A stretch of DNA of 64,000 nt from contig CM075769.1 of the NCBI GenBank assembly GCA_037974665.1, forward strand, positions 80,667,190 to 80,731,189. The letters run 5' to 3'. Each line of letters begins with the position of its first letter. Positions within the stretch are counted from its first letter, which is position 1. The notes beneath the pieces were generated by a model. It made no database searches and was not told the DNA's origin. It saw only the letters and a program-made list of their open reading frames with translations. Position numbers and translations under genes: made by a program. Source of the DNA: Ehretia macrophylla. Taxonomy: Eukaryota; Streptophyta; Magnoliopsida; Boraginales; Ehretiaceae. This document shows positions 47,987 to 60,168 of the stretch, in pieces.

Positions 47987-48105
47987 GGGGTTCCACACGA
48001 GGACTTCCCATGGGGTCACCTATCCTAGTACTACTCTCACCCAAGCATGCTTAACTTCGGAGTTCTGATGGGATCTAGTGCATCAGTGCTGGTATGATCG
48101 CACCC
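47987..48105 (-). rRNA. 5S rRNA: 5S rRNA gene, copy 61, dimer haplotype
   Basis: Nine differences: the copy 40 set plus C95A and G58A. Class A upstream spacer. Confidence 0.95.
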
Positions 48106-48662
48106 GTCATGTTGAGGGCACAGTTCCTATATGTGTTAACGGTTCACTGTCCCAGCCTAGAAAGATGGCCCATTAAAAAAGCCAATGGGCTTAATGACAA
48201 CCCATCCCCTTCAACAACGCAGCATCCTCGCAAGACGTGATATCGACACGTTGTAGGGGCCTCTGATGTCCCGCGAGTTAGGTTGTCGTCCTTTTAACAG
48301 TTCACGACGTACGATCCGGGATGGAAAAATAGAGCAAAAGAAGAAAAATGGCCTCAAACTGATGAAAACTTTCGATTTTGGGCTCCAAAAATGGGCACAG
48401 CGAGCAAGTTGGCTGCCCCCATCGTAGAGCTCTCAGAGAGCTTTGCAACGGTATGATGTGCGCCTCGTAACTCCTTACAGATCAGAAGTTATGGGCACCG
48501 GAGCGACGGAGACCTGGTCACAAACCCTACGCCCTCGGTTTGCGGGCCCAGCCTCTACAAGAAGCGAAGTTTTCATGCCCAATGTTCCGTGGGATTCAGT
48601 AATAGAGATTTGGTGGATAAAGTATCTTGGCAACCCTAACCAGGGCAAAAAAAATTGAAAAG

Positions 48663-48781
48663 GGGGTACAACACGAGGACTTCCCAGGGGTTCACCCATC
48701 CTAGTACTACTCTCGCGCAAGCACACTTAACTCCGGAGTTCTGATGGGATCCGGTGCATTAGTGCTGGTATGATCGCACCC
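48663..48781 (-). rRNA. 5S rRNA: 5S rRNA gene, copy 62
   Basis: Five differences: C114T, C91A, G65C, C57T, A49G. Class T spacer, GTGTCCCTGC subtype. Confidence 0.96.
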
Positions 48782-49339
48782 GTCATTTTGAGGGCACAAT
48801 TCCTTTATGTGTTAACTGTTCAGTGTCCCTGCTTAGAGAGATGGCCCATTGAAAAGGCCCAATGGGCTTAACGACAGCCCATCCGCTTCAACAACGCAGT
48901 ATGCCTGCAAGACGTCATATCGACACGTTGAAGGGCCTTCTGATGTCCTGCAAGTAAGGTTGTCGTCCTTTTAACAGTTTACGACGCACGATCCGGGATG
49001 GAAAAATAGAGGAAAAGAAGAAAAGTGGCCTAAAACTGATGAAAATGTTCGATTTTGGGCTCAAAAAATGGGCACAGCGAGCATGCTAGCTGCCCCCGTC
49101 GTAGAGCTCTCAAAGTGCTTTGCAACGATAAGCTGTGCACCGCGTAACTCCATACGGATTAAAAGTTATGGGCACCGGAGCAATGGAGACCTGGTCACAA
49201 ACCCTACGCCCTCGGTTTGTGGGCCCAGCCTCTACGTGAAACGAAGTTGTCTTGCCCAATGTTCAGTGGGATTCAGTAATAGAGATTTGGTGGATAAAGT
49301 ATCTTGGCAACCCTAACTAGGGCAAAAAAAATTGAAAAG

Positions 49340-49458
49340 GGGGTTCCACACGAGGACTTCCCAGGGGGTCACCTATCCTAGTACTACTCTCACCCAAGCA
49401 CGCTTAACTTCGGAGTTCTGATGGGATCTAGTGCATCAGTGCTGGTATGATCGCACCC
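49340..49458 (-). rRNA. 5S rRNA: 5S rRNA gene, copy 63, dimer haplotype
   Basis: The same seven differences as copy 40. Class A-like upstream spacer. Confidence 0.96.
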
Positions 49459-50014
49459 GTCATATTGAGGGCACAGTTCCTATATTTGTTAACGGTTCAC
49501 AGTCCCAGCCTAGAGAGATGGCCCATTCAAAAAGCCAATGGGCTTAATGACAACCCATCCCCTTCAACAACGCAGCATCCTCGCAAGACGTGATATCGAC
49601 ACGTTGTAGGGGCCTCTGATGTCCCGCGAGTTAAGTTGTCGTCCTTTTAATAGTTCACGACGTACGATCCGGGATGGAAAAACAGAGCAAAAGAAGAAAA
49701 ATGGTCTCAAACTGATGAAAACTTTCTATTTTGGGCTCCAAAAATGGGCACAGCGAGCAAGCTGGCTGTCCCAATCGTAGAGCTCTCAGAGAGCTTTGCA
49801 ACGGTATGATGTGCGCCTCGTAACTCCTTACGGATCAGAAGTTATGGGCACCGGAGCGACGGAGACCTGGTCACGAACCCTACACCCTCGGTTTGCAGGC
49901 CTAACCTCTACAAGAAGCGAAGTTTTCCAGCCCAATGTTCCGTGGGATTCAGTAATAGAGATTTGGTGGATAAAGTATCTTGGCAACCCTAACCTAGGCA
50001 AAAAAAATTGAAAA

Positions 50015-50132
50015 GGGGTACAACACGAGGACTTCCCAGGGGTCACCCACCCTAGTACTACTCTCGCCCAAGCACACTTAACTTCGGAGTTCTGATGGGA
50101 TCCGGTGCATTAGTGCTGGTATGATCGCACCC
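50015..50132 (-). rRNA. 5S rRNA: 5S rRNA gene, copy 64
   Basis: C114T, A83G, C57T and a one-base loss in the C-run near RNA 91-95; 118 bp. Class T spacer, GTGTCCCTGC subtype. Confidence 0.95.
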
Positions 50133-50690
50133 GTCATTTTGAGGGCACAATTCCTTTATGTGTTAACTGGTCAGTGTCCCTGCTTAGATAGATGGCCCAT
50201 TGAAAAGGCCCAATGGGCTTAACGACAACCCATCCGCTTCAACAACGCAGAATGCTTGCACGACGTCATATCGACACGTTGAAGGGCCCTCTGATGTCCT
50301 GCAAGTAAGGTTGTCGTCCTCTTAACAGTTTACGACGCACGATCCGGGATGGAAAAATAGAGCAAAAGAAGAAAAGTGGCCTAAAACTGATGAAAACGTT
50401 TGATTTTGGGCTCGAAAAATGGGCACAGCAAGAATGCTTGCCGTCCCCGTCATAAAGCTCTCAAAGAGCTTTGTAACGGTATGCTGTGCGCCGCGTAACT
50501 CCTTACGGATTAAAAGTTATGGGCACCGGTGGAACGGTGACCTGGTCACAAACCCTATGCCCTCGGTTTGCAGGCCCAGCCTCTACGTGAAACGAAGTTG
50601 TCTTGCCCAATGTTCCGGGGGATTCAGTAATAGAGATTTGGTGGATAAAGTATCTTTGCAACCCTAACTAGGGCAAAAAAAATTGAAAAG

Positions 50691-50809
50691 GGGGTACAAC
50701 ACGAGGACTTCCCAGGCGGTCACCCATCCTAGTACTACTCTCGCCCAAGCACGCTTAACTTCGGAGTTCTGATGGGATCCGGAGCATTAGTGCTGGTATG
50801 ATCACACCC
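50691..50809 (-). rRNA. 5S rRNA: 5S rRNA gene, copy 65
   Basis: Four differences: C114T, C93G, A27T, C6T. Class A upstream spacer. Confidence 0.96.
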
Positions 50810-51367
50810 GTCATGTTGAGGGCACAATTCCTATATGTGTTAACGGTTCACAGTCCCAGCCTAGAGAGATGGCCCATTCAAAAAGCCCAATGGGCTTAAT
50901 GACAACCCATCCCCTACAATAACGCAGCATCCTCGCAAGACGTGATATCGACACGTTGTAGGGGCCTCTGATGTCCCGCAAGTCAGGTTGTCGTCCTTTT
51001 AACAGTTCACGACGTACGATCCGGGAAGGAAAAACAGAGCAAAAGAAGAAAAATGGCCTCAAACTGATGAAAACGTTCGATTTTGGGCTCCAAAAATGGG
51101 CAAAGCGAGCAAGATGGCTGCCCCCGTCGTAGGGATGTCAGAGAGCTTTGCAACGGTATGCTATGTGCCACGTAACTCCTTGCAGATCAACAGTTATCGG
51201 CACCGGAGCGACGGAGACCTGGTCACAAGCCCCACGCCCTCGGTTTGCTGGCCCAGCCTCTACATGAAGCGAAGTTGTCTTGCCCAATGTGCCGTAGGAT
51301 TCGGTAATAGAAATGTGGTGGATAAAGTATCTTGGCAACTCTAACCAGGGCAAAAAAAATTGAAAAG

Positions 51368-51486
51368 GGGGTGCAACACGAGGAGTTCCCAAGGGGTCAC
51401 CCATCCTAGTACTACTCTCGCCCAAGCACGCTTAACTTCGGAGTTCTGATGGGATCCGGTGCATTAGTGCTGGTATGATCTCCCCT
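51368..51486 (-). rRNA. 5S rRNA: 5S rRNA gene, copy 66, altered 5' end
   Basis: Five differences: G102C, C95T, C6A, T4G, G1A. Third member of the altered-start family with copies 47 and 54. Class T upstream spacer. Confidence 0.95.
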
Positions 51487-52043
51487 GTCATGTTGAGGGC
51501 ATAATTCCTTTATGTGTTAACCGTTCAGAGTCCCTGCTTAGAGAGATGGCCTATTCAAAAGGCCCAATGGGCTTAACGACAACCCATCCGATTCAACAAC
51601 GCAGCATGCTCGCAAGACGTGATATTGACATGTTGTAGGGCCCTCTGATGTCCTGTGAGTTAGGTTGTCGTCCTTTTAACAGTTCACGACGTAAGATCCA
51701 GGACGAAAAAATAGAGCAAAAGAAGAAAAGTGGCCTGAAACTGATGAAAACGTTCGATTTTGGGCTCCAAAAATGGGTATAGCGAGCAAGCTAGCTGCCC
51801 CGTCGTAGAGCTCTCAGAGATATTTGCAACTGTATGCTGTGCTCCACGTAACTCCTTACGGATCAAAAGCTATGGGCACCGAAGCGACGGAGACCTGGTC
51901 ACAAATCCTACGCCGTTGGTTTGCGGGCCCAGCCTCTACGTGACACGAAGTTGTCTTGCCCAATGTTCCGTAGGATTGAGTAATATAGATCTGGTGGATC
52001 AAGTATCTTGGCAACCCTAACCAGGACAAAAAAAATTTAAAAG

Positions 52044-52162
52044 GGGGTACAACACTAGGACTTCCCAGGGGGTCACCCATCCTAGTACTAATCTCGCCCA
52101 AGCACGCTTAACTTCGGAGTTCTGATGGGATCCGGTGCATTAGTGCTGGTATGATCACACCT
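52044..52162 (-). rRNA. 5S rRNA: 5S rRNA gene, copy 67
   Basis: Five differences: C114T, C107A, G72T, C6T, G1A. Upstream region CCTTTTTGTG. Confidence 0.96.
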
Positions 52163-52720
52163 GTCATGTTGAGGGCACAGTTCCTTTTTGTGTTAACCGT
52201 TCAGAGTCCCAGCTTAGAGAGATGGCCCATTCAAAAGGTCCAATGGGCTTAACGACAACCCATCCGCTTCAACAACGGAGCATGCTTGCAAGACGTGATA
52301 TCAACATGTTGTAGGGCCCTCTGATGTCCCGCGAGTCTGGTTGTCGCCTTTTTAACAGTTCACGACGTACGATCCGGGATGGAAAACAGTGCAAAAGAAG
52401 AAAAGTGGCTTGAAACTGATGAAAATGTTCGATTTTGGGCTCCAAAAAGGGCACTGCAAGCATACTTACTGCCCCCGTCGTAGAGCTCTCAGAGAGAGCT
52501 TTGCAACGGTATGCTGTTCGCCGCGTAACTCCTTACAGATCAAAAGTTATTGGCACCAGAGCGACGGAGACCTGGTCACAAACTCTACGCCCTCGGTTTG
52601 CGGGCCAAGCCTCTATGTGAAACGAAGTTGTCTTGCCCAATGTTCCGTGGGATTCAGTAATAGAGATTTGGTGGATAAAGTATCTTGGCAACCCTAACCA
52701 AGGCAAAAAAAATTTAAAAG

Positions 52721-52839
52721 GGGGTGCAACACGAGGACTTCCCAGGGGGTCACCTATCCTAGTACTACTCTCGCCCAAGCACGCTTAACTTCGGAGTTCT
52801 GATGGGATCCGGTGCATTAGTGCTGGTATGATCGCACCC
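52721..52839 (-). rRNA. 5S rRNA: 5S rRNA gene, copy 68
   Basis: One difference, G85A. Counterpart of the consensus copy 56 in the third five-unit block. Class A upstream spacer. Confidence 0.98.
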
Positions 52840-53398
52840 GACATGTTGAGGGCACAATTCCTATATGTGTTAACGGTTCACAGTCCTAGCCTAGAGAGTT
52901 GGCCCATTCAAAAAGCCCAATGGGCTTAACGACAACCCATCCGCTTCAACAACGAAGCATGCTTGCAAGACGTGATATCGACACGTTGTAGGGACCTCTG
53001 AAGTCCCGCGAGTCTGGTTGTCGTCCTTTTAACAGTTCACGACGTACGATCCAGGACGGAAAAACATTGCAGAAGAAGAAAAATAGTTTGAAACTGATGA
53101 AAATGTTCGATTTTGGGCTCCAAAAAGGGCACAGAAAACATACTTGATGCCCCCGTCGTAGAGCTCTCAGATAGAGCTTTGCAACGGTATGTTGTGCGCC
53201 GCGTAACTCCTTACAGATCAAAAGTTATGGGCACCGTAGCGACGGAGACTTGGTCACAAACCCTACGCCCTCGGTTTGCGGGCCCAGCCTCTATGTGAAA
53301 TGAAGTTGTCTCGCCCAATGTTCCGTGGGATTCAGTAATAGAGATTTGGTGGATAAAGTGTCTTAGCAACCCTAACCAGGGCAAAAAAATTTGAAAAG

Positions 53399-53517
53399 GG
53401 GGTGCAACACGAGGACATCCCAGGGGGTCACCCATCCTAGTACTACTCTCGCCCAAGCACGCTTAACTTTGGAGTTCTGATGGGATCCAGTGCATTAGTG
53501 CTTGTATGATCGCACCT
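53399..53517 (-). rRNA. 5S rRNA: 5S rRNA gene, copy 69
   Basis: Identical to copy 57 (A101T, G48A, C29T, C15A, G1A). Class A upstream spacer. Confidence 0.96.
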
Positions 53518-54078
53518 GACATGTTGAGGGCACAATTCCTATATGTGTTAACAGTTCACAGTCCCAGCCTAGAGAGATGGCCCATTCAAAATGCCCAATG
53601 GGCTTAACGACAACCCATCCGCTTCAACTACGCAACATGGTTGAATGACGTGATATCGACACGTTGTAGGGCCCTCTGATGTCCCGCGAGTCTGGTTGTC
53701 GTCCTTTTAACGGTTCACGACGTACGATCCGGGACTGAAAAATAGTGCAAAAGAAGAAAAGTGGCTTGAAACTGATGAAAATGTTCGATTTTGGGCTCCA
53801 AAAAGGGCACATCAAACATACTTGCTACCACCGTCGTAGAGCTCTCATAGAGAGCTTTGCAACGGAATGCTTTGTGCCGCATAACTCCTTACAGATTAAA
53901 AGTTATGGGCACCGTAGTGACGGAGACCTGGTCACAAGCCCCACGTGCTCAGTTTGCGGGCCCAACCTCTCAGTGAAGCGAAGTTGTCTAGCCCAAGGTG
54001 AATTATGATTCTGCAATAGAAATGTGGTGGATAAAGTATCATGGCAACCCTAACCGGGGTAAAAAAAATTGAAAATTG

Positions 54079-54197
54079 GGGGTGCAACACGAGGACTTCC
54101 AAGCGGGTTACCCATCCTAGTACTACTCTCGCCCAAGCACGCTTAACTTCAGAGTTCTGATGGGATCCGGTGCATTAGTGCTGGTATGATCGCACCC
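54079..54197 (-). rRNA. 5S rRNA: 5S rRNA gene, copy 70
   Basis: Four differences: G97T, C94G, G89A, C47T. Counterpart of copies 50 and 58. Class A upstream spacer. Confidence 0.96.
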
Positions 54198-54753
54198 GTC
54201 ATGTTGAGGGCACAATTCCTATATGTGTTAACGGTTCACAGTCCCAGCCTAGAGAGATGGCCCAATCAAAAAGCCCAATGGGCTTAACGACAACCAATCC
54301 GCTTCAACAACGCTGCATCCTCGCAAAACGTGATATCGACAAGTTGTAGGGCCCTCTGATGTCCCTCGAGTCAGGTTGTCGTCCTTTTAACAGTTCACGA
54401 CGTACGATCCGGGATAGAAAAACAGAGCAAAAGAAGAAAAGTGGCTGAAACTGATAAAACGTTCGATTTTGGGCTCCAAAAATGGGCTCAGCGAGTAAGC
54501 TGGTTGCCCCCGTTGTAGAGCTCTCAGAGAGCTTTGCAACGGTATGCTGTGCGCCGCGTAACTTCTTACGGATCAAAAGTTATAGGCACTGGTGCGACGG
54601 AGACCTTGTCACAAACCCTACGCCCTCGATTTGCAGGCCCAGCCTCTACAAGAAGTGAAGTTGTCTTGCCCAATGTTCCGTACGACTCAGTAATAGAGAT
54701 TTTGTGGATAAAGTATATTGAAAACCCTAACCAGGGCAAAAAAAATTGAAAAA

Positions 54754-54873
54754 GGGGTGCAATACAAGGATTTTCGCAGGGGGTCACCCATCATAGTACT
54801 ACTCTCGCCCAAGTACTCTTAACTTCAGAGTTCTGATGGGATCCGGTGCATTAGTGCTGGTATGATCGCACTC
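54754..54873 (-). rRNA. 5S rRNA: 5S rRNA gene, copy 71, diverged
   Basis: About ten differences, with a one-base gain near RNA 97-100, G81T, changes in box A and G2A; 120 bp. Related to copy 74. Likely degenerate. Class T upstream spacer. Confidence 0.92.
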
Positions 54874-55431
54874 GTCAAGTTGAGGGCACAATTCCTTTAT
54901 GTGTTTACTGTTCAGAGTCCCAGCTTAGAGACATGGCCCATTCAATAGGCCCAATAGGCTTAACGACAACCCATCCGCTTCAACAACGTAGCATGCTTGC
55001 AAGATGTGATATCGACACGTTGTAGGGCCCTCTGATGTCCCGCGAGTCAGGTTGTCATCCTTTTAACAGTTCACGACGTACGATCCGGGACGGAAAAACA
55101 GAACAAAAGAAGAAAAGTGGCTTGAAACTGATGAAAATGTTCAATTTTGGGCTCCAAAAATAGGCATAGCATGCATACTTGCTGCCCCCGTCGTAGAGCT
55201 CTCAGAGAGCTTTGCAATGGTATGCTTTGCGCCGTGTAACTCCTTACGGATCAAAAGTTATGGGCACTAGAGCGACGGAAACCTGGTCACAAACCCTACG
55301 CCCTCAGTTTGCGGGCCCAGCCTCTATGTGAAACGAAGTTGTCTTGCCCAATGTTCTGTGGGATTCAGTAATAGAGATTTGGTAGATAAAGTATGTTGGC
55401 AACCCTAACCAGGGCAAAAAAAATTGAAAAG

Positions 55432-55549
55432 GGGGTGCAACACGAGGACTTCCTACGGGGTCACCCATCCTAGTACTACTTCGCCCAACCACGTTTAACT
55501 TTGGAGTTCTAATTGGATCCGGTGCATTAGTGCTGGTATGATAGCACCC
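55432..55549 (-). rRNA. 5S rRNA: 5S rRNA gene, copy 72, diverged
   Basis: About nine differences, including a one-base loss near RNA 69-70 (IE region), G56A, G48A and two changes near RNA 36-38; 118 bp. Likely degenerate. Class A upstream spacer. Confidence 0.92.
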
Positions 55550-56108
55550 GACATGTTGAGGGCGCAATTCCTATATGTGTTAACAGTTCACAGTCCCAGC
55601 CTAAAGAGATGGCCCATTCAAAGAGCCCAATGGGCTTAACGACAACCCATCCGCTTCAACAACGCAGCATGCTTGCAAGACTTGATATCGACACGTTGTG
55701 GGGCCCTCTGATGTCCTGCAAGTCTGGTTGTCGTCCTTTTAACAGTTCGCGACGTACGATCCGGGACGGAAAAACAGTGCAAAAGAAGAAAAGTGGCTTG
55801 AAACTGATGAAAATATTCTATTTTGGGTTCCAAAAAGGGCACAGCAACCATACTTGCTGCACCCGTCGTAGAGCTCTCAGAGAGAGCTTTGCAACAGTTT
55901 GTTGTGTGCCGCATAACTCCTTACGGATTAAAAGTTATGAGCACCGTAGCGATGGAGACCTGGTCACAAGCCCCACGCACTCGGTTTGCTAGCCCAGCCT
56001 CTAAGTGAAGCGAAGTTTTCGAGCCCAAGGTGCCTTGTGATTCAGAAATAGAAATGTGGTCGATAAAGCATCTTGGCAATCCTAAGTGGGGAAAACAAAA
56101 TTGAAGAG

Positions 56109-56227
56109 GGGGTGCAACACGAGGACCTCCCAGGGAGTTACCCATCCTAGTATTACTCACGCCGAAGCAAGCTTAACTTCGGAGTTCTTATGGGATCTGG
56201 TGCATTAGTGCTGGTATGATCGCACCC
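56109..56227 (-). rRNA. 5S rRNA: 5S rRNA gene, copy 73, diverged
   Basis: About nine differences, several in box C, IE and box A. Its 3'-side spacer shares variants with copies 50, 58 and 70. Class A upstream spacer. Confidence 0.92.
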
Positions 56228-56784
56228 GTCATGTTGAGGGCACAATTCCTATATGTGTTAACGGTTCACAGTCCCAGCCTAGAGAGATGGCCCATTCAAA
56301 AAGCCCAATGGGCTTAACGACATCCCATCCGCTTCAACAATGCAGCATCCTCGCAAAATGTGATATCGACACGTTGTAGGGCCCTCTGATGTCCCGCGAG
56401 TCATGTTGTCGTCCTTTTAACAGTTCACGACGTACGATCCGGGATGGAAAAACAGAGCAAAAGAAGAAAAGTGGTCTAAAACTGATAAAACGTTCGATTT
56501 CGGGCTTCGAAAGTGGGCTCAGCGAGTAAGCTGGCTGCCCCCGTCGTAGAGCTCTCAAAGAGCTTTGCAACGGTATGCTGTGCGCCGCGTAACTCCTTAC
56601 GGATCAAAAGTTATATGCACTGGAGCGACGGGGACCTGGTTACAAACCCTACGCCCTTGGTTCACGGGCCCAGCCTCTACAAGAAGCGAAGTTCTCTTGC
56701 CCAATGTTCCTTAGGATTCAGTAATAGAGATTTGGTGGATAAAGTATCTTGGCAACCCTAACAAGGGCAAAAAAAATTGAAAAG

Positions 56785-56904
56785 GGGGTGCAACACGAGG
56801 ACTTTCGCAGGGGGTCACCCATCATAGTACTACTCTCGCCCAAGCATGCATAACTTCAGAGTTCTGATGGGATCCGGTGCATTAGTGCTGGTATGATCGC
56901 ACTC
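56785..56904 (-). rRNA. 5S rRNA: 5S rRNA gene, copy 74
   Basis: About seven differences with the same one-base gain as copy 71, G81T, changes near RNA 55-58, C47T and G2A; 120 bp. Upstream region CCATTATG. Confidence 0.93.
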
Positions 56905-57462
56905 GTCATGTTGAGGGTACAATTCCATTATGTGTTAACTGTTCAGAGTCCCAGCTTAGAGAGATGGCCCATTCAACAGGCCCAATGGGCTTAATGACAA
57001 CCCATCCGCTTCAACAACGTAGCATGCTTGCAAGACGTGATATCGACACATTGTAGGGCCCTCTGATGTCCCGCGAGTCAGGTTGTCGTCCTTTTAACAG
57101 TTCACGACGTACGATCCGGTACTAAAAAACAGAGCAAAAGAAGAAAAGTGGCCTAAAACTGATGAAAACGTTCAATTTTGGGCTCCAAAAATGGGCACTA
57201 CATGCATACTTGCTGCCCCCGTCGTAGAGCTCTCATAGAGCTTTGCAATGGTATGCTCTCCGCCACGTAACTCCTTACAGATCAAAAGTTATAGGCACCG
57301 GAGCGACGGAGACCCGGTCACAAACCCTACGCCCTCAGTTTGAGGGCCCAGCCTCTACGTGAAACGAAGTTGTCTTGCCCAATGTTCCGTGGGATTTAGT
57401 AAAAGAGATTTGGTGCATAAAGTATCTTCCCAACCAAAACCATGGCAAAAAAATTTGAAAAG

Positions 57463-57581
57463 GAGGTGCAACACGCGGACTTCCCATGGGGTCACCCATC
57501 CTAGTACTACTCTCGTCCAAGCACGCTTAACTTCGGAGTTCTGATGGGATACGGTGCATTAGGACTGGAATGATCGCCCCC
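57463..57581 (-). rRNA. 5S rRNA: 5S rRNA gene, copy 75, diverged
   Basis: About nine differences, including changes at both helix I ends and a cluster at RNA 13-19. The upstream TATA region is altered (CCGATCTG) and the terminator reads A7-TTT-G-AAAA. Likely degenerate. Confidence 0.92.
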
Positions 57582-58138
57582 GTCAAGTTGAGGGCACAAT
57601 TCCGATCTGTGTTAACGGTTCACAGTACCAGCCTAGAGAGATGGCCCATTCAAAAAGCCCAATGGGCTTAACGATAACCCATCCGCTTCAACAACGCAGC
57701 ATCATCGCAAGAAGTGATATCGACACGTTGTAGGGCCCTCTGCTGTCACGCGAGTCAGGTTGTCGTCCTTTTAATAGTTCACGACGTACGATCCGGGATG
57801 GAAAATAGACCAAAAGAAGAAAAGTGGCCTGGAACTGATGAAAACGTTCGAATTTGAGCTCCAAAAATGGCCAGAGCGAGCAAGCTGGCTGCCCTCGTCG
57901 TAGAGCTCTCAGAGAGCATTGCAACGGTATGCTGTGCGCCGCGTAACTCCTTACGGATCAAAAGTTATATGCACTGGAGCGATGGGGACCTGGTCACAGA
58001 CCCTACGCCCTCGGTTTACGGGCCCACCCTCTACAAGAAGCGAAGTTGTCTTGCCCAATGTTCCGTGAGATTCGGTAATAGAGATTTGGTGGATAAAGTA
58101 TCTTGGCAACCCTAACCAGGGCAAAAAAAATTGAAAAG

Positions 58139-58257
58139 GGGGTGCAACACGAGGATTTCCTAGGGGGTCACCCATCCTAGTACTACTCTCGTCCATGCAC
58201 ACTTAACTTCGGAGTTCTGATGGGATCCGGTTCATTAGTGCTGGTATGATCGCACCC
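58139..58257 (-). rRNA. 5S rRNA: 5S rRNA gene, copy 76
   Basis: About six differences: G102A, G97A, two in the RNA 62-66 interval, C57T and C26A. Upstream region CCATTATG. Confidence 0.95.
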
Positions 58258-58814
58258 GTCATGTTGAGGGCACAATTCCATTATGTGTTAACTATTCACA
58301 GTCCCAGCCTAGAGAGATGGCCCATTCAAAAGGCTCAATGGGCTTAACGACAACCCATCCACTTCAACAATGCAGCATGCTTGGAAGACGTGATATCGAC
58401 ACGTTGTAGGACCCTCTGATGTCCCGTAAGTCAGGTTGTCGTCCTTTTAATAGTTCACGACGTACGATTCGGGACGACAAAATAGAGCAAAAGAAGAAAT
58501 GTGGCCTAAAACTATTGAAAACGTTCGATTTTGGGCTCCAAAAAGAAGCACAGCGAGCATGCCAGCTTCCCCCGCCGTAGAGCTCTCAGAGAGATTTGCA
58601 ACGGTATGTTGTGCACCGCGTAACTCCTTACGGATCAAAAGTTATGGGCACCGAACCGACGGAGACCTGGTCACAAACCCTACGCCCTCGGTTTGCGGGC
58701 CCAGCCTCTACAAGAATCGAAGTTGTCTTGCCCAATGTTCCGTGGGATTCAGTAATAGAGATTCGGTGGATAAAGTATATTGGCAACCCTAACCAGGGCA
58801 AAAAAAATTGAAAA

Positions 58815-58933
58815 GGGGTGCAACACGAGGACTTCCCAGGGGGTCACCCATCCTAGTACTACTCTCGCCCAAGCACGCTTAACTTCGGAGTTCTAATGGG
58901 ATCCGGTGCATTAGTGCTGGTATGATCGCACCC
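58815..58933 (-). rRNA. 5S rRNA: 5S rRNA gene, copy 77
   Basis: One difference, C39T. Upstream region TCTTTATG (class T-like). A good candidate for a usable copy. Confidence 0.98.
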
Positions 58934-59490
58934 GTCATGTTGAGGGCACAATTTCTTTATGTGTTTACTTTTCACAGTCCCAGCCTAGAGAAATGGTCCA
59001 TTCAAAAGGCCCAATGGGCTTAACAACAAACCATTCGCTTCAACAACGCAGCTTGCTTGCAAGACGTGGTATCGACACGTTGTAGGGCCCTCTGATGTCC
59101 CGCGAGTCAGGTTGTCGTCCTTTTAATAGTTCACGACGTACGATTCGGGACGGAAAAACAGAGCAAAAGAAGAAAGTGGACTGAAACTGATGAAAACGTT
59201 CGATTTTGGGCGCCAAAAACGGGCACAGCGAGCATGCTAGCTACCCCCGTCGTAGAGCTCTCAGAGAGCTTTGCAACGGTATGCTGTGCGCCATGTAACT
59301 TCTTACTGATCAAAAGTTATGGGCACCGGTGCGACGGGGACCTGGTCACAAACCCTTCGGGCTCGGTTTACGGGCCCAGCCTCTACGTGAAGCGAAGCTG
59401 TCTTGCCCAATGTTCCGTGGGATTCAGTAATAGAGATTTGGTGGATAAAGTATCTTGGCAACCCTAACTAGGGCAAAAAAAATTGAAAAA

Positions 59491-59609
59491 GGGGTGCAAC
59501 ACAAGGACTTCCCAGGGGGTCACCCATCCTACTACTAGTCTCGCCAAAGCACGCTTAACTTCGGAGTTCTGATGGGATCCGGTGCATTAGTGCTGGTATG
59601 ATCGCACCC
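59491..59609 (-). rRNA. 5S rRNA: 5S rRNA gene, copy 78
   Basis: Four differences: C107T, C78G, G72C, G64T; two flank or fall in the IE. Upstream region CCTATTTG. Confidence 0.96.
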
Positions 59610-60168
59610 GTCATGTTGAGGGCACAATTCCTATTTGTATTAAAGGTTCACAGTCCCAGCCTAGAGAGATGGCCCATTCAAAAGGCCCAATGTGATTAAC
59701 GAAAACCCATCCGCTTCAACAACGCAGCATCCTCGCAAGACGTGATATCAACACGTTGTAGGGCCCTTTGATGTCCCGCGAGTCAGGTTGTCGTCCTTTT
59801 AACTGCTCACGACGTACGATCCGGGATGGAAAAACTGAGCAAAAGAAGAAAAGTGGCCTGAAACTGATGACAACGTTCGATTTTGGGTTCCAAAAACAGG
59901 CACTACGAGCAAGCTGGCTGCCCCCGTCATAGAGCTCTAAGTGTGCTTTGCAACGGTATGCTGTGCGCCGCGTAACTCCTTACGGATCAAAAGTTATGGG
60001 CACCAGAGCGACTGAGACCTGGTCACAAACCCTACACCCTCGGTTTACGGGCCCAGCCTCTACGTGAAGCGAAGTTGTCTTGCCAAATGTTCCGTGGGAT
60101 TCATTAATAGAGATTTGGTGGATAAAGTATCTTGGCAACCTTAAACTTGGACAAAAAAAATTAAAAAT

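Larger units (their letters stand above)
51368..54197 (-). repeat. Higher-order block, third occurrence (copies 66-70)
   Basis: Same five-unit order as copies 54-58, displaced by 12 units (about 8.12 kb). Copy 67 lacks G82A, but its spacer shares the CTATGGGCACCGAAG and GTGACACGAAG variants. Confidence 0.8.
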
